This document shows positions 9,201 to 17,100 of a DNA stretch of 21,399 bases, one piece after another. The stretch is from DASPNH01 sp035626675. GTDB lineage: Bacteria > Desulfobacterota > Binatia > UBA1149 > CAITLU01. Location of the stretch: positions 1 to 21,399 of the forward strand of contig DASPNH010000184.1 in the NCBI GenBank assembly GCA_035626675.1, given 5' to 3'. Positions within the stretch are counted from its first letter, which is position 1; the number at the start of each line of letters is the position of its first letter. A model generated the notes under the pieces. The model was not told the DNA's origin and searched no databases. It saw nothing but the letters and a program-made list of their open reading frames with translations. The translations under genes and the position numbers were made by a program.

Positions 9201-10750
9201 AGCTGCTTCCGTATCCGCCCTACCGCGGCACTTTCCCGCCAGCGACTGCCGTCGATCGCATACGCACGGTCGGTGCCGTTGCGGCCACCGGCATGCTGAT
9301 TCCGCGCAAGTCGTTCGAAGCGATCGGCGGCTTCGACGAAACGCTGGAGGGCGCCTTCGCGGACGCCGATCTTTGCCAGCGCGTGCGAGAGGTCGGCCTG
9401 GAGGTGCGGTACTGCGCCGACAGCGTCCTCGTGCACGCGCAGCGCGCCACGGCCGGTCCGAGAATCGAGCACGAGCATGCATGGAAGTTCTTGCGCAGGT
9501 GGGCGCCGGCGCTGACTCCCGACGACGCGCAGCGATGCCAGGCCGACGGCACCGACGTGCTGGCGGTGCGCGCCGCTTCGTGGCCGATGCCGCCTCGCGG
9601 ACGGGCAGCGGCGGTGCGGCCGCCGGCGGTCCTGTGGTCGGCGCCGGTGTTCGATCGCAGCGGCTACGCCAGCGAGGCCCGCGATTACGTGCTGGCGCTC
9701 GACCAGGCCGGCGTCGAGGTCTACGTCAATCCGCACCCGTGGCAGCATGCCGCGCTGGATCTGCCGGCGGAGGACATGGCGCGCATCGCCGAGCTTGCAC
9801 GAGCGGAGCTGCCCGACCGTTTCGTGCACGTCATCCAGCATCAGGCGATCCGTTTCTGGCGGCACCCTCAGGCCGTCGTCAACATCGGCCGCACCATGTT
9901 CGAGACCGATTCGCTGCCACTGGACCGCGTCGAGCGATGTAACGCGATGGACGAGATCTGGGTGCCCAGCAGCTTCAACGTCGAGACCTTCGCCTCCGCG
10001 GGCGTCGATCGGCGCAGGCTCGTCGTGATTCCCGAGGCCATCGACGCCGATCTGTATGGCCGGCGCTGCGAGCCGCTTGTCATTCCCGACGCGCGCGGGT
10101 TCGTGTTCCTCTCGGTCTTTGCATGGAGCGTTCGCAAGGGCTGGGACGTTCTCCTGCAAGCATTCGTGGACGAGTTCGGTGCCGGCGAGGAAGTGACGCT
10201 CGTCCTGGCCATCAGCACGAGCGCGGCATCGGTGGCGGGCGATCCGGCGCCACACGTCCTGTCCTACCTGCGCGACGTTCTGCATCGCGATCCCGCATCG
10301 ACCCCGCGGATCGTCGTCGTTCCCCTGGCGATGTCCCCGCGCAAGATGCCCGCGCTCTACGCTGCTGCCGATGCCTTCGTCCTGGCTTCTCGCGGCGAGG
10401 GATGGGGCAGGCCGTACCTGGAGGCGATGGCCTGCGGCCTCCCGACCATCGGCACCGGCTGGAGCGGCAACACCGAGTTCATGAACGCGGACAACGCCTG
10501 GCTGATCGACTACGAGCTGACCGAGCTGCCCGAGCATGGATGGGCCAGGCCGGGCCTTTTCCGGGGGCAGCGCTGGGCGGCGCCGTCGGTCGAGCACCTG
10601 CGAGCGCTGATGCGCGAGGTCTTCGGCGACCGCAGCTCCGCCAGGCGCCGCGGCGAGCGTGCGCGCGCGGAGGTTCTGGAGAAGTACGATCGCCGCAGGA
10701 TCGCGGCGCGGATGAAGGAACGGATCGAGTCGCTCTCGAAGATGAGATGA
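6245..10750 (+). CDS. Multidomain methyltransferase / tandem GT2-GT4 glycosyltransferase (1501 aa)
   Basis: One polypeptide carries five catalytic-type modules. A class I SAM methyltransferase-like domain (about 20-200) has the nucleotide loop NILHLGCGAG (31-40). A reduced GT2 (GT-A) domain spans about 216-398. A GT4 (GT-B) domain spans about 471-840, with the EX7E signature EGWGRPYME starting at E722. A second, complete GT2 domain spans about 856-1063, and a second GT4 about 1125-1495, with EGWGRPYLE from E1385. The likely role is building a surface glycan or glycosylating a protein in the cytoplasm; donor and acceptor are unknown. Both GT2 copies read FVD(A/E)GTRP where the family usually has a DXD metal site, so metal binding may be altered. 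No signal peptide or membrane segment is seen. The GTG at 6245 follows the Tat protein gene by 22 bp with only a weak ribosome site. A palindromic element sits in-frame at 6914-6966. Confidence 0.88.
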   Translation: MSIRRPRAASVVQRDPGFARVANLVPETARNILHLGCGAGVAALLLKLGRADRRVTGVVADPVLARIAGQRCDEIVAPELTAHLPPGSFDCIIASDLLDRARDAGAALQSTLRLLVPGGHLILEAPSAAHALAASLAAGGKARNVSGFTRRQVIELAGERGCELVGLRLDLEHSTPDKPLPLVQQNVVRVEQLEESLAPRIFASCIYAEITARMPVCSVIVRPKKGSGAFSATEKMPDPFFDIEVLVADGPTAADLNRTVLRARGRYLAFVDAGTRPQSGWLRALVHALQTTPGAAVAGSVLCDCADQRRYGFAIDATSLPYRHYAVPLREPATQPTAAVAAVSIDGMLVERSRFLFAAGFDERLQVQLFDADFCLRMRAHGRGVVCCTSSVMRVEGHTDRSLLSLALVGPFATATDAVSDEHAPADGTTEERYFADKWSPAMESALLDAPVVATAPGTDLRSRVAAGARPPLIWSGYVFGPSGYAESTRNFLTALDRSGVATLGNPFATANPSSLDEAVDFERFLVDRAPDDFVSIVSRPAIFFRRHGQERIAIGRTMNETDRIPTGWVARCNQMDQIWVPSRFNREAFVASGVDRERVFVIPETIDERSYGRDVAPLEIDGTSGFVFLSVFLMGPRKGWKTLLRAYLDEFGRDEGVTLLLRVSPSQRSPLSELTDFIREHLGGDASAGARVVLCPATVEGQMMPRLYRSVDAFVLASRGEGWGRPYMEAMASGLPTIGTGWSGNTDFMDADNAYLIDYSLVPHNDPSLPVHFHTPEHTLWAKPSLDHLRRLMREVFEDRGAAARRGEKARESVLDRFRHDKVAGMIVERLQQSGIDVARRVGTAATDAAQSVPTCSVILVVREDAQDAPATIEALDGAAPGCSWELVVVAEDGAAAELVSRRADATRVVRLAAGLGEPAARNFGAAHARGEHLVFVDEGTRPQQRWLDALLATLREFSGTGIAGSRLLAEDGSLLHAGLVFGPELLPYPPYRGTFPPATAVDRIRTVGAVAATGMLIPRKSFEAIGGFDETLEGAFADADLCQRVREVGLEVRYCADSVLVHAQRATAGPRIEHEHAWKFLRRWAPALTPDDAQRCQADGTDVLAVRAASWPMPPRGRAAAVRPPAVLWSAPVFDRSGYASEARDYVLALDQAGVEVYVNPHPWQHAALDLPAEDMARIAELARAELPDRFVHVIQHQAIRFWRHPQAVVNIGRTMFETDSLPLDRVERCNAMDEIWVPSSFNVETFASAGVDRRRLVVIPEAIDADLYGRRCEPLVIPDARGFVFLSVFAWSVRKGWDVLLQAFVDEFGAGEEVTLVLAISTSAASVAGDPAPHVLSYLRDVLHRDPASTPRIVVVPLAMSPRKMPALYAAADAFVLASRGEGWGRPYLEAMACGLPTIGTGWSGNTEFMNADNAWLIDYELTELPEHGWARPGLFRGQRWAAPSVEHLRALMREVFGDRSSARRRGERARAEVLEKYDRRRIAARMKERIESLSKMR
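6893..8755 (+). repeat. First GT2-GT4 unit of the internal duplication
   Basis: Encodes CSVI... through the first GT4 domain. The GT4 part matches the second unit closely: IAIGRTMNETD versus VNIGRTMFETD, CNQMDQIWVPS versus CNAMDEIWVPS, and SGLPTIGTGWSGNTDFM versus CGLPTIGTGWSGNTEFM. The GT2 part is shortened and carries the palindromic insert. Confidence 0.8.
6914..6966. repeat. 53-bp palindromic (REP/MITE-like) element inside the glycosyltransferase reading frame
   Basis: Two 25-base arms (6914-6938 and 6942-6966) are inverted copies with three mismatches, separated by the loop CGA. The ends are AAAAAGGGGTCAGGC and GCCTGACCCTTTTTT. It is translated in frame as K224 to F241 without a stop. 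With A-tracts on one side and T-tracts on the other, the transcript hairpin plus U6 looks like an intrinsic terminator on both strands, though it is located mid-gene. The shape fits a dispersed repetitive extragenic palindrome or miniature element that landed in coding sequence. Only one copy is present in this window, so dispersal is inferred. Confidence 0.75.
8813..10741 (+). repeat. Second GT2-GT4 unit of the internal duplication
   Basis: Repeats the module order of 6893-8755. It begins with CSVILVV and retains the full GT2 segment LGEPAARNFGAAHARGEHLV that the first unit lacks, followed by a GT4 domain strongly similar to the first. Confidence 0.8.
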
Positions 10751-10822
10751 CCACCCGACGCGACGCGTAACCCCCAACTGGTTCCGCCTTTCTCTGCGAT
10801 GCGTGCCGTCATAGCATCGTGC

Positions 10823-10843
10823 GTCGGCTCACTTCGAGCCGAC
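10823..10843 (+). terminator. Hairpin after the glycosyltransferase gene, possible terminator
   Basis: GTCGGCTC (10823-10830) and GAGCCGAC (10836-10843) form a perfect 8-bp stem with the loop ACTTC, followed by TCTGT. It lies 73 bp after the glycosyltransferase stop and before the lipoprotein gene. There is no proper U-tract. Confidence 0.4.
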
Positions 10844-10911
10844 TCTGTAAATCATCCGCAGGCGCACGCGGACCATGCGTTCGCCGTTCGTGTCTGCACA
10901 GGAGCTCACGA

Positions 10912-11955
10912 ATGAGGAAGCATCTTCGAAACCTCGCGGCCGGAAGCGTGGCTTTTGCATTGCTCGTCCTTCTGCCCGGGTGCAACGGCGGCGATCACCC
11001 GGCTCCCCATTTCGTCCGACTCTTCTTCGGAACCACGGCCACGGGCACGTGCAGCAGCCTGACCATCGAGGTCGACCTGGAAGCGGCCAATGCGTTCCTG
11101 GCCAGGGACCTGGGCAGCAATCCCGACTGCTCGCTGGTCGAAGCGCTCGAAAACAGCGGTTGCGAGATCGACATCGTCATCGAAGGCGACATCTTCCGCG
11201 CCACGATCTCCGGATGTGCCATCCCGGCCTTCGTCAGCGCGTTCGAATGCTTCTTCGTCAGCGCCGACCTGTCGCAGATCAATGCGGCTGCCACGGCGCA
11301 GTGCACGTGCGCGTCGGCGAACTGCGACGACACTCCGGCAGTGTGCATCAGCGACGAGCCGGGAGCCGGTACGTGCGAAGACTGTGACAACGGCGTCGAC
11401 GACGACAACGACGGCGACGTCGACTGCCAGGACACACAGTGCGCCGATACCCCGTCCTGCGGCATCACCTCGACCACCGATACCACCACCACGACGGATG
11501 CTTCGAGCAGCACCACGACGACGACGTCGACGACCACCACTGTCGGGACGCCGACGACAACGACCATCGGCGGGCCCACGACGACGCTGGTCGGGGAAAC
11601 CGTCTCGATCAGGTTCCAGCTGACCTCCGCCAGCAGCGAGGAGGTGGGTGCGGTACAGTTCCGCGTCGACTACTCGGACGCGCCCGGCCAGTTCGAGGGA
11701 ACCGGCAGCCAGGTATCGTGCGAGGAGGAGGTCGACGGAGCGATCTTCGCCGCCACCGATGACGATGCCGGCGAGAGTCTCTCGCTCGGCATCATCTCAC
11801 TGGACGGATTCGCCGCGCCAACTCCGCTGGTCACATGCCAGTTCACGGCGAGCGAGATCCCGGATCCTTCCGATTTCGACATCACGATCGAGGATGCTTC
11901 GGATCCGGACCTGAATCCGATCACGGTGACCATCGAGGTACAGATCGGGGTCTGA
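10912..11955 (+). CDS. Lipoprotein with Thr-rich linker and cohesin-like C-terminal domain
   Basis: A 347-residue predicted outer-surface lipoprotein. The signal sequence MRKHLRNLAAGSVAFALLVL ends in the lipobox LPGC with C24 as the lipidated residue, a substrate for the Lgt/Lsp/Lnt pathway (lnt is at 3474). Residues 25-150 form a Cys-rich domain I do not recognise. Residues 155-172 contain CDNGVDDDNDGDVDCQD, an acidic MopE-type calcium-binding-like motif. A Thr/Ser/Gly linker follows (about 187-227). The last 120 residues are a beta domain whose core, SLSLGIISLDGFAAPTPLVTC, matches SLGFVSLAGFAGP...RC at the end of the 14172-17561 protein. I call it cohesin-like by pattern, not proven. The ATG at 10912 is preferred over an upstream in-frame start at 10819, because AGGAG at 10900-10904 is well spaced and the signal peptide starts there. 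Confidence 0.8.
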   Translation: MRKHLRNLAAGSVAFALLVLLPGCNGGDHPAPHFVRLFFGTTATGTCSSLTIEVDLEAANAFLARDLGSNPDCSLVEALENSGCEIDIVIEGDIFRATISGCAIPAFVSAFECFFVSADLSQINAAATAQCTCASANCDDTPAVCISDEPGAGTCEDCDNGVDDDNDGDVDCQDTQCADTPSCGITSTTDTTTTTDASSSTTTTTSTTTTVGTPTTTTIGGPTTTLVGETVSIRFQLTSASSEEVGAVQFRVDYSDAPGQFEGTGSQVSCEEEVDGAIFAATDDDAGESLSLGIISLDGFAAPTPLVTCQFTASEIPDPSDFDITIEDASDPDLNPITVTIEVQIGV

Positions 11956-11967
11956 CGCGGCAGACGC

Positions 11968-12007
11968 CCGCCGGCCGCGCTTCGTCGATACGGAGCGCGG
12001 CCGGCGG
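11968..12007. terminator. Bidirectional terminator hairpin between convergent genes
   Basis: CCGCCGGCCGCGCT (11968-11981) and its exact reverse complement (11994-12007) form a 14-bp perfect stem with a 12-base loop. It sits centrally in the 68-bp gap between the stops of the lipoprotein gene (+) and the repeat-protein gene (-). No U-tract is seen, so the function is inferred from position and stem strength. Confidence 0.65.
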
Positions 12008-12023
12008 TAACTTCGTCCCGACC

Positions 12024-12644
12024 CTATCGCGCGCGCAGGTTCTCCGAGAACACGTCGGCCTGGTCCGCGCGAACCGTCAGACGTCCGTCGCGCAACGTGA
12101 TCTGAATGGCATCGGCCGAGGCGGGAAGCTTCGCGCGCTCGGAGCCATCGATGATCACGCGATCGCCCTCCACCAGAAGGACATGATTGCCCAGGTTCAC
12201 CCGTGCGCGGCTGTCCTCGGCATGGATGCTGACGCCGCCGTCGCCACTTGCAGTGATCCTGCGCCGGCCGACATTCGCCGTGGCCGTACCCGGCGTGACG
12301 CTGCCGCTGGTGGCCGTGCCGCCGATCGCCGTCGCCGATCCGCCGGTTGCGGATCCTCCGACCGCTGATCCGCCAGTGGCCGAGCCGCCAACTGCCGATC
12401 CGCCGACGGCGTCGCCGCCTCTGGCAGAACCTCCAGTTGCGGAGCCGCCCACAACCGAGCCGCTGGTGGCCGAGCCGCGGGTTGCGGAGCCGCCTACGAC
12501 GGACCCGCTAGTCGCCGATCCGCCTGTTGCCGATCCTCCGGTAACCGTTCCCGCGCCAGTTTCGGCATTGGCCGCAGGTGAGAGGGCAAAAAGAAATGCG
12601 GCAGACATCAGGGTCTGCCGCAGTAGGAGATGCACGTTCTTCAT
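12024..12644 (-). CDS. Exported GGSAT-pentapeptide repeat protein
   Basis: A 206-residue protein of unknown function. It has a clear Sec signal (MKNVHLLLRQTLMSAAFLFA..., cleavage ANA|ET after residue 27). From residue 36 to 105 there are 14 uninterrupted five-residue units of the type GGSAT, with variants SGSVV, GGSAR, GGDAV and GGSAV; looser copies continue to about 122. The C-terminal domain (about 126-206) is different: predicted beta-rich, with VSIHAEDSRARVNLG, VLLVEGDRVIIDGSE and IQITLRDGRLTVRAD, reminiscent of short beta-solenoid or FecR-like strands but not assignable. The Met at 12644 is chosen because the frame upstream is part of the neighbouring coding region and the signal peptide begins here. 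It lies 58 bp downstream of a similar gene, with a hairpin between them. Confidence 0.75.
   Translation of the reverse strand: MKNVHLLLRQTLMSAAFLFALSPAANAETGAGTVTGGSATGGSATSGSVVGGSATRGSATSGSVVGGSATGGSARGGDAVGGSAVGGSATGGSAVGGSATGGSATAIGGTATSGSVTPGTATANVGRRRITASGDGGVSIHAEDSRARVNLGNHVLLVEGDRVIIDGSERAKLPASADAIQITLRDGRLTVRADQADVFSENLRAR
12330..12539 (-). repeat. 15-bp coding tandem repeat (14 units)
   Basis: Fourteen consecutive 15-base units encode the GGSAT-type pentapeptides of the 12024-12644 protein. Third positions vary between units, so selection appears to act on the peptide rather than on the DNA. Confidence 0.8.
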
Positions 12645-12654
12645 GATTTCGAAT

Positions 12655-12688
12655 GCGACAGCCCGCGACGGGGATCGCGGGCTGTCGC
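12655..12688 (-). terminator. Strong hairpin between the two repeat-protein genes
   Basis: GCGACAGCCCGCGA (12655-12668) and its perfect reverse complement (12675-12688) form a 14-bp stem with a six-base loop. It lies between the stop of the upstream gene (12703) and the start of the downstream one (12644), with only 10 bases left before the ATG. No U-tract follows. It may be a terminator, an mRNA-stabilising structure between two cistrons, or a structure limiting translation of the second gene. Confidence 0.55.
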
Positions 12689-12702
12689 CCTTCTTTGGAT
12701 GC

Positions 12703-13305
12703 TTACGGGGTTGCGGTGCCGCTGCCGCCGGTACCGGTAGCAGAGCCGCCGGTGCGGTCGATCGTGCCGCCCGTGCCGCTGCCGCCAGTGCCAGTGGCCG
12801 TGCCGCCCGAGCCGGCGCCGCCCGTTGCGGAGCCACCGGTGGTCGTGCCACCCGTGGCGCTGCCGCCGGTGGCCGAGCCGCCAGTTGCGGTGCTGCCGGT
12901 GGTCGGCGTGTTCACCGTCGAGTGCGGCATGATCTTGGCCTTGTCGCCAAGCTGGATGGTGGCGCCGGTGGTGTCGCCGCTGCTGGCCGATCCGCCAGTG
13001 GCTGCGCCGCCGGTGGTGTCGCCACCGCGCGTGTTGCTCGCCGCGTCACCGCCAGTGCCGGTGCTGCTGGCGGCGCCCGTCCCGCCGGTGCCGGTGCTGG
13101 TAGCCGTGCCCGTGCTGGACGCGGCTCCCGTGCCGCCAGTGCCGACGGCCTTCTCCGAGCCCGTCGCACTGCCGTGCTTGTTCTTGTCGTGCCCTTTGCC
13201 GTGCTCCAGCCCGGTCTCCGACTGGGCAAAGCTCTGCGGCGCAGGCGCAACTGTGAATAAGAGGGTTGCTCCAAGGATTGCCGTGCAGGCGCTGATTTTT
13301 CTCAT
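12703..13305 (-). CDS. Exported Gly/Ser/Thr/Ala-rich low-complexity protein
   Basis: A 200-residue protein of unknown function. It has a Sec signal (MRKISACTAILGATLLFTVA..., cleavage SFA|QS after residue 27), a short charged segment HGKGHDKNKHG (35-45) and then long low-complexity tracts: TGTGGTGAASSTGTGG in the first half, TATGGSATGGSATGG and GTGGSGTGGT in the second. A short ordered-looking island, TIQLGDKAKIMPHSTV (116-131), separates the two halves. The pentapeptide style is shared with the neighbouring gene, so the pair probably arose by duplication or shares a function such as matrix, spore-coat or surface coating (inference). No Cys occurs after the signal peptide. The ATG at 13305 has only a weak AGG upstream. 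Confidence 0.7.
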   Translation of the reverse strand: MRKISACTAILGATLLFTVAPAPQSFAQSETGLEHGKGHDKNKHGSATGSEKAVGTGGTGAASSTGTATSTGTGGTGAASSTGTGGDAASNTRGGDTTGGAATGGSASSGDTTGATIQLGDKAKIMPHSTVNTPTTGSTATGGSATGGSATGGTTTGGSATGGAGSGGTATGTGGSGTGGTIDRTGGSATGTGGSGTATP

Positions 13306-13531
13306 AATGACCTGCGACCGACACGCGCTGCGGATTATTCACGGTGCAAGGAGACATCGATGATTCGAGACCCAACAGTGTGAAACGTTCGCCGAACTTC
13401 GATGCGGTCGAAGACATCGAGGGTGAGGAAACATCGAACGCCGCGAACGCGGACAACTCACGTGCGGATGGATGTTGTCCGATGCGCGCGGTGCAAGGCG
13501 AGCGGAAGATAGGATGCTCCGATGCGCGTCC

Positions 13532-14167
13532 TCAAAATGGCAGGATGCGCACAGGAGCATTGCTGTTGGTTGCGGCGACGAAGCGCCGCTCGTGCGGAGG
13601 CAGCACGAAGAGGGCACCGGAGCAATGCGCCAGACCTCGGTTCGCGACGGCGGGGCCGAAAAAGGCGTCCTGCGCATCTACCGTGATGGTGCGGGCAGTC
13701 GGGTCATGAGCGATCGTCGCTGCCGGCGCCAGGCTTTCGCATTCGGCTCCGGCGGGGAACGAGACGATGCCGTCGTATGCAAGCTCGGCATGCACGTTCG
13801 GGAGGCTGTTGGAAAGGTAGAAGAGAACTCCACCGCGCCAGCGCAAGGTGGGCGTCCGTCGTGGTCAACTGCTGGTCAGCGTTCGCGTCCCCGCAGCGCT
13901 GGTGGAGACGGCAGTCGATGCCCGTGCATCCATCGCCCATCGGCCGTTCCCGTCATCGCATTCTTCGCCGATCTGTTCCGTGGTGATGTCGTCGCCGCAT
14001 CTGGAGAACTGCGAATGCGGAACCATCCCATCGCGACACCTCCATACAGTGCCTTCTTGAAGCCCTGCGCCGGAGTCAGGAAAGAGGAAATCCGGGTGTC
14101 CCTCGGCTTGCACCGCTACGACGGCCCAGGCCCATGTCCAGTCACGGAGCCAGCCTGGCGTACGCGC
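13532..14167 (-). pseudogene. Frameshifted remnant of a Cys-rich/dockerin-like/cohesin-like protein
   Basis: The minus strand encodes pieces of one module in two frames. From 14167 to about 13950 the frame reads ...CGDDITTEQIGEECDDGN. Near 13947 a base appears lost, and the next frame continues MGDGCTGIDC, CGDANADQQLTTTDAHLALA to about 13845. A second shift returns to the first frame, reading GGVLFYLSNSLPNVHAELAY, FPAGAECESLAP and ending at a TGA at 13532. Read across the shifts, the order is Cys-rich repeat, EF-hand/dockerin-like segment, then cohesin-like end, the same as in the C-terminus of the intact gene just upstream (14172-17561). No start codon or signal peptide is present, so this looks like a decayed partial copy. 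Sequencing error at both sites is an alternative. Confidence 0.65.
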
Positions 14168-14171
14168 TCAA

Positions 14172-17100
14172 TCAATGCGTCACGAAGCTTACTCGCGACA
14201 ATGGTTCCATGGTCTCGAAGTCGGTCCCGCTGGCGTCGGTGACTGCGATGCGAAGCGGCCGGTCCCCGAAGATCTCCTCGTCGCGAATGAAGTAGCGGCA
14301 GCGGGCGATCTCGAGCGGCCCGGCAAAACCTGCGAGCGAGACGAAGCCGAGACTCAGGTGACCGCCGGGATGCACCGCGTGCGCGAACATGATGCCCGAT
14401 GCGCGCACCGCGCATTCTGCCTGACCGGTGTTGGTCGCGAACTCCATGCCCGTTCCCGAGAAATCGACGTCCAGCTGGAGCGCGCCGTGCACGCGCGTGT
14501 CCTCCAGAATGAAACTGACGTAGCCGGTGCCGGGACACTTCAGCGCGACCCGGACTCCGGCGGCGTATTGGAGCGCCGATTGCGCATCGCTGGCCGTGAT
14601 ACGCCCGCTGCCGTCGAGATCGCATCGGTGGGCCGGGCAGTCGTATTCGAGACCGACCGCCGCGCGCAGAATGAACAATGCATCGGTTGCGGTGGCCGAG
14701 CCGCTGTCGTCGGCGTCGCTGCAGATTCCGGTGCGCCTGCAATCGGGACTGCATTCGCCGGCGTAGATCGGATCGGCGGGATCGCACTCTTCGACGCCGT
14801 GGTAGACGTAGCCGTCGCCGCAAGTCGCGACCTTGCACTGGTTGGTGCACGCGTTGCCGCTCCTGGCATCGCCGTCATCGCACGCTTCGACGCCTTCGCG
14901 CACGATGCCGTCGCCGCAAAAGGTCAGCTCGCAGTCGTTGCGGCAGCCGTCGGTCTCGACCTCGTTGCCGTCGTCGCACTGCTCCTCGCCCTGGCGCGTG
15001 AAGCCGTCGCCGCAGTACGGACGCTTGCACACCGACGTGCATTCGTCCTCGTCGCTGGCGTTGCCGTCGTCGCAGTCCTCGTTCCACAGGTGGCGGTGGC
15101 CGTCGCCGCACCAGGAGGCCTGGCAGGTGGCGTTGCACCAGTCGTCGCCGGCAAGATTGCCGTCGTCGCAGCTCTCACCCGCATCGGTCACCTCGTTTCC
15201 GCAGCCCGGCAGGCTGCAGTTGGCATTGCAACCGTCGCCGTCGACGTCGTTGCCGTCGTCGCAGTCCTCGAGGTCGTCGGTGATGCCGTTGCCGCAGCTC
15301 AGGCCCGAGACGGCGACCTTGACCACGGCGCCCTTGTCGTCCCACCACCACCGGCTGGTGACGGGCAGCGACGTCCACGCCACCGTCCAGCCGCCGTCGG
15401 CGTCGGCAAGCGCAAGCGGCACGCGGTCCTGATCGTCGTCCGCCGTCGCCGTCGCGGCGTCGACGGCGGCAGGCGGGCTCCAGGTAAGGCCCGAATCGAG
15501 CGAGATGGAAGTGACGATGTCGGAGTCCATGCCGGCGGTCTCGCCGAGCGGGTCGTGCGAGGACCATGCGACCAGAACGCGGCCGTCGGATGCCGCTGCC
15601 AGTGACGGGTCGGCATCCCTTGCGCCGTCGATGGCAGCGTAGGCGTTCAGCGGTGCGGGCGCGTTCCAGGTACGGCCGTCATCCAGGGAGCGAGCGGTGA
15701 AGAGGTCTCCGTCCTGGCCGTACTGCGCCGGGCCGTGATGCTCCTCCCACGCCGCGATCCAGACACCGGAAGAAGTGGTGACGAGCGAGAGGCCTGGATA
15801 CGGCACGTGCGGATCGTACCAGTAGTCCGGATCCGCGTCGGCCGGTCGCTGCCACGGCGCAGTCAGCTCCGTGACTTCCCACGATGCGCCCGCAGCGGAG
15901 GCGCGAGCCATGCGGATGTTGCCGCCATGCATGTTGCGCCATGCCAGTGCCCAGCTCCCTTCGGCCCCCGCTGCCGCGGCAAGATGATGGCCAGTCTGGG
16001 ACTCGGCGTCGTAGGATGCCACGACCTTTTCGCTCCAGGCCTCGCCGGCATGGGTCCAGCTGGCGCCGTCATCGTCGGAGAAGACGACGTTCAGACGCGC
16101 TTCCCAGGTTTCGGGATCGCCGCGCTCGATCTGCTCGGCGTAAAGGTAGGCGGCCATCCAGCTGCCATTTCCGTTCGTGGCCAGCCTGAGTCCGTAGAAC
16201 TCGAATTCGTCGCAGTAGCCGCAAAAGATCGCCGACATCGAGGATGGATACGACCACGTCCTGCCGGCGTCGCTGGAACGATGAGCGACGATCTCATAGC
16301 CGCCGAAGTCGGAGCCGCGCCACTCGATCGTGGCGCGCAGCAACGTTCCGTTGGCCGAGGCAGCGTCGACGGAGTCGCGCGTGTAGCGGTCGCTCGGGAT
16401 GACGGCTTCCTTGCGCGCCCACCGCAGACCCGAGGTGGCGGACGAGTACTCGGTCGTGTCGGGAAGCTCGGCGCGGTACCAGTAGTTGCGGCTGTTCAGC
16501 AGGCGCCGAAGGTAGAGGTTGCCGTGGCCGTCGCCGGTAAACGAGGCGATCCGCCCCTCGAAGATCTCCTGGCTGTGGTCACCGGCAGGGCCGACGGCAC
16601 GGACGAAATCGAAAGCCGGCGCTGCACTCCAGGCCGGCAGCGTGGTCGTCGTCACCGGCGCGCGCCAGTAGAGGTCCGGATCGATGCTGACGGTGCGCAC
16701 GATCGTCCCCTCGAGCTGGAAGTTGCCCCAGTAGACCGAAAAGATTCCCGGCTCCTCCGCAACGACCGCATGGAGGAACCCGCGGCCGGGCAGCGAGGTG
16801 TCGACGCGGAACGCCTCTCCGAGCAGGCTCGCATCGGGCGCCAGGACGCGCGCGTTCACGCGATAGTCGGGCTGGCCTTCGTCGTCCTGACCGTAGCTCT
16901 CCGTCCACGCCACCAGCATGTTGCCCAGGCTGTCGACGGCGCCCGCGTCGACGTGGGCGACGTGGTGTTCAAAGGACTCGGCCAGGATGACCGGCTCGGA
17001 TTCCTGGCCGCCGCCCAGAGGGAAGCGGCGCAGCACGAGCCTGGCCTCGGGCCCCGAGGCGTTGGAGCATTCTGCCATCGCGCGCAGCTCGCTCTCCAGG

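Noticed and set aside
7460..10777. A 1105-residue open frame on the minus strand
   Set aside because: It lies opposite the glycosyltransferase, has Arg/His/Gly-rich composition with no recognisable motif, and is the usual antisense shadow in GC-rich DNA.
12330..12539. Regular 15-bp periodicity considered as a CRISPR or non-coding satellite
   Set aside because: There are no spacers, the units are contiguous and in frame, and variation falls at third codon positions.
12187..13363. Plus-strand frames rich in PPVA/PPVP repeats, resembling proline-rich cell-wall proteins
   Set aside because: They are exact antisense images of the GGSAT repeats. The minus-strand frames have clear Sec signal peptides and sensible starts; the plus frames have neither.
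13306..13531. Possible gene upstream of the low-complexity protein
   Set aside because: Only short frames without motifs or ribosome sites are present. TCCGATGCGCG occurs twice, about 40 bp apart, but this seems too short to mean anything.
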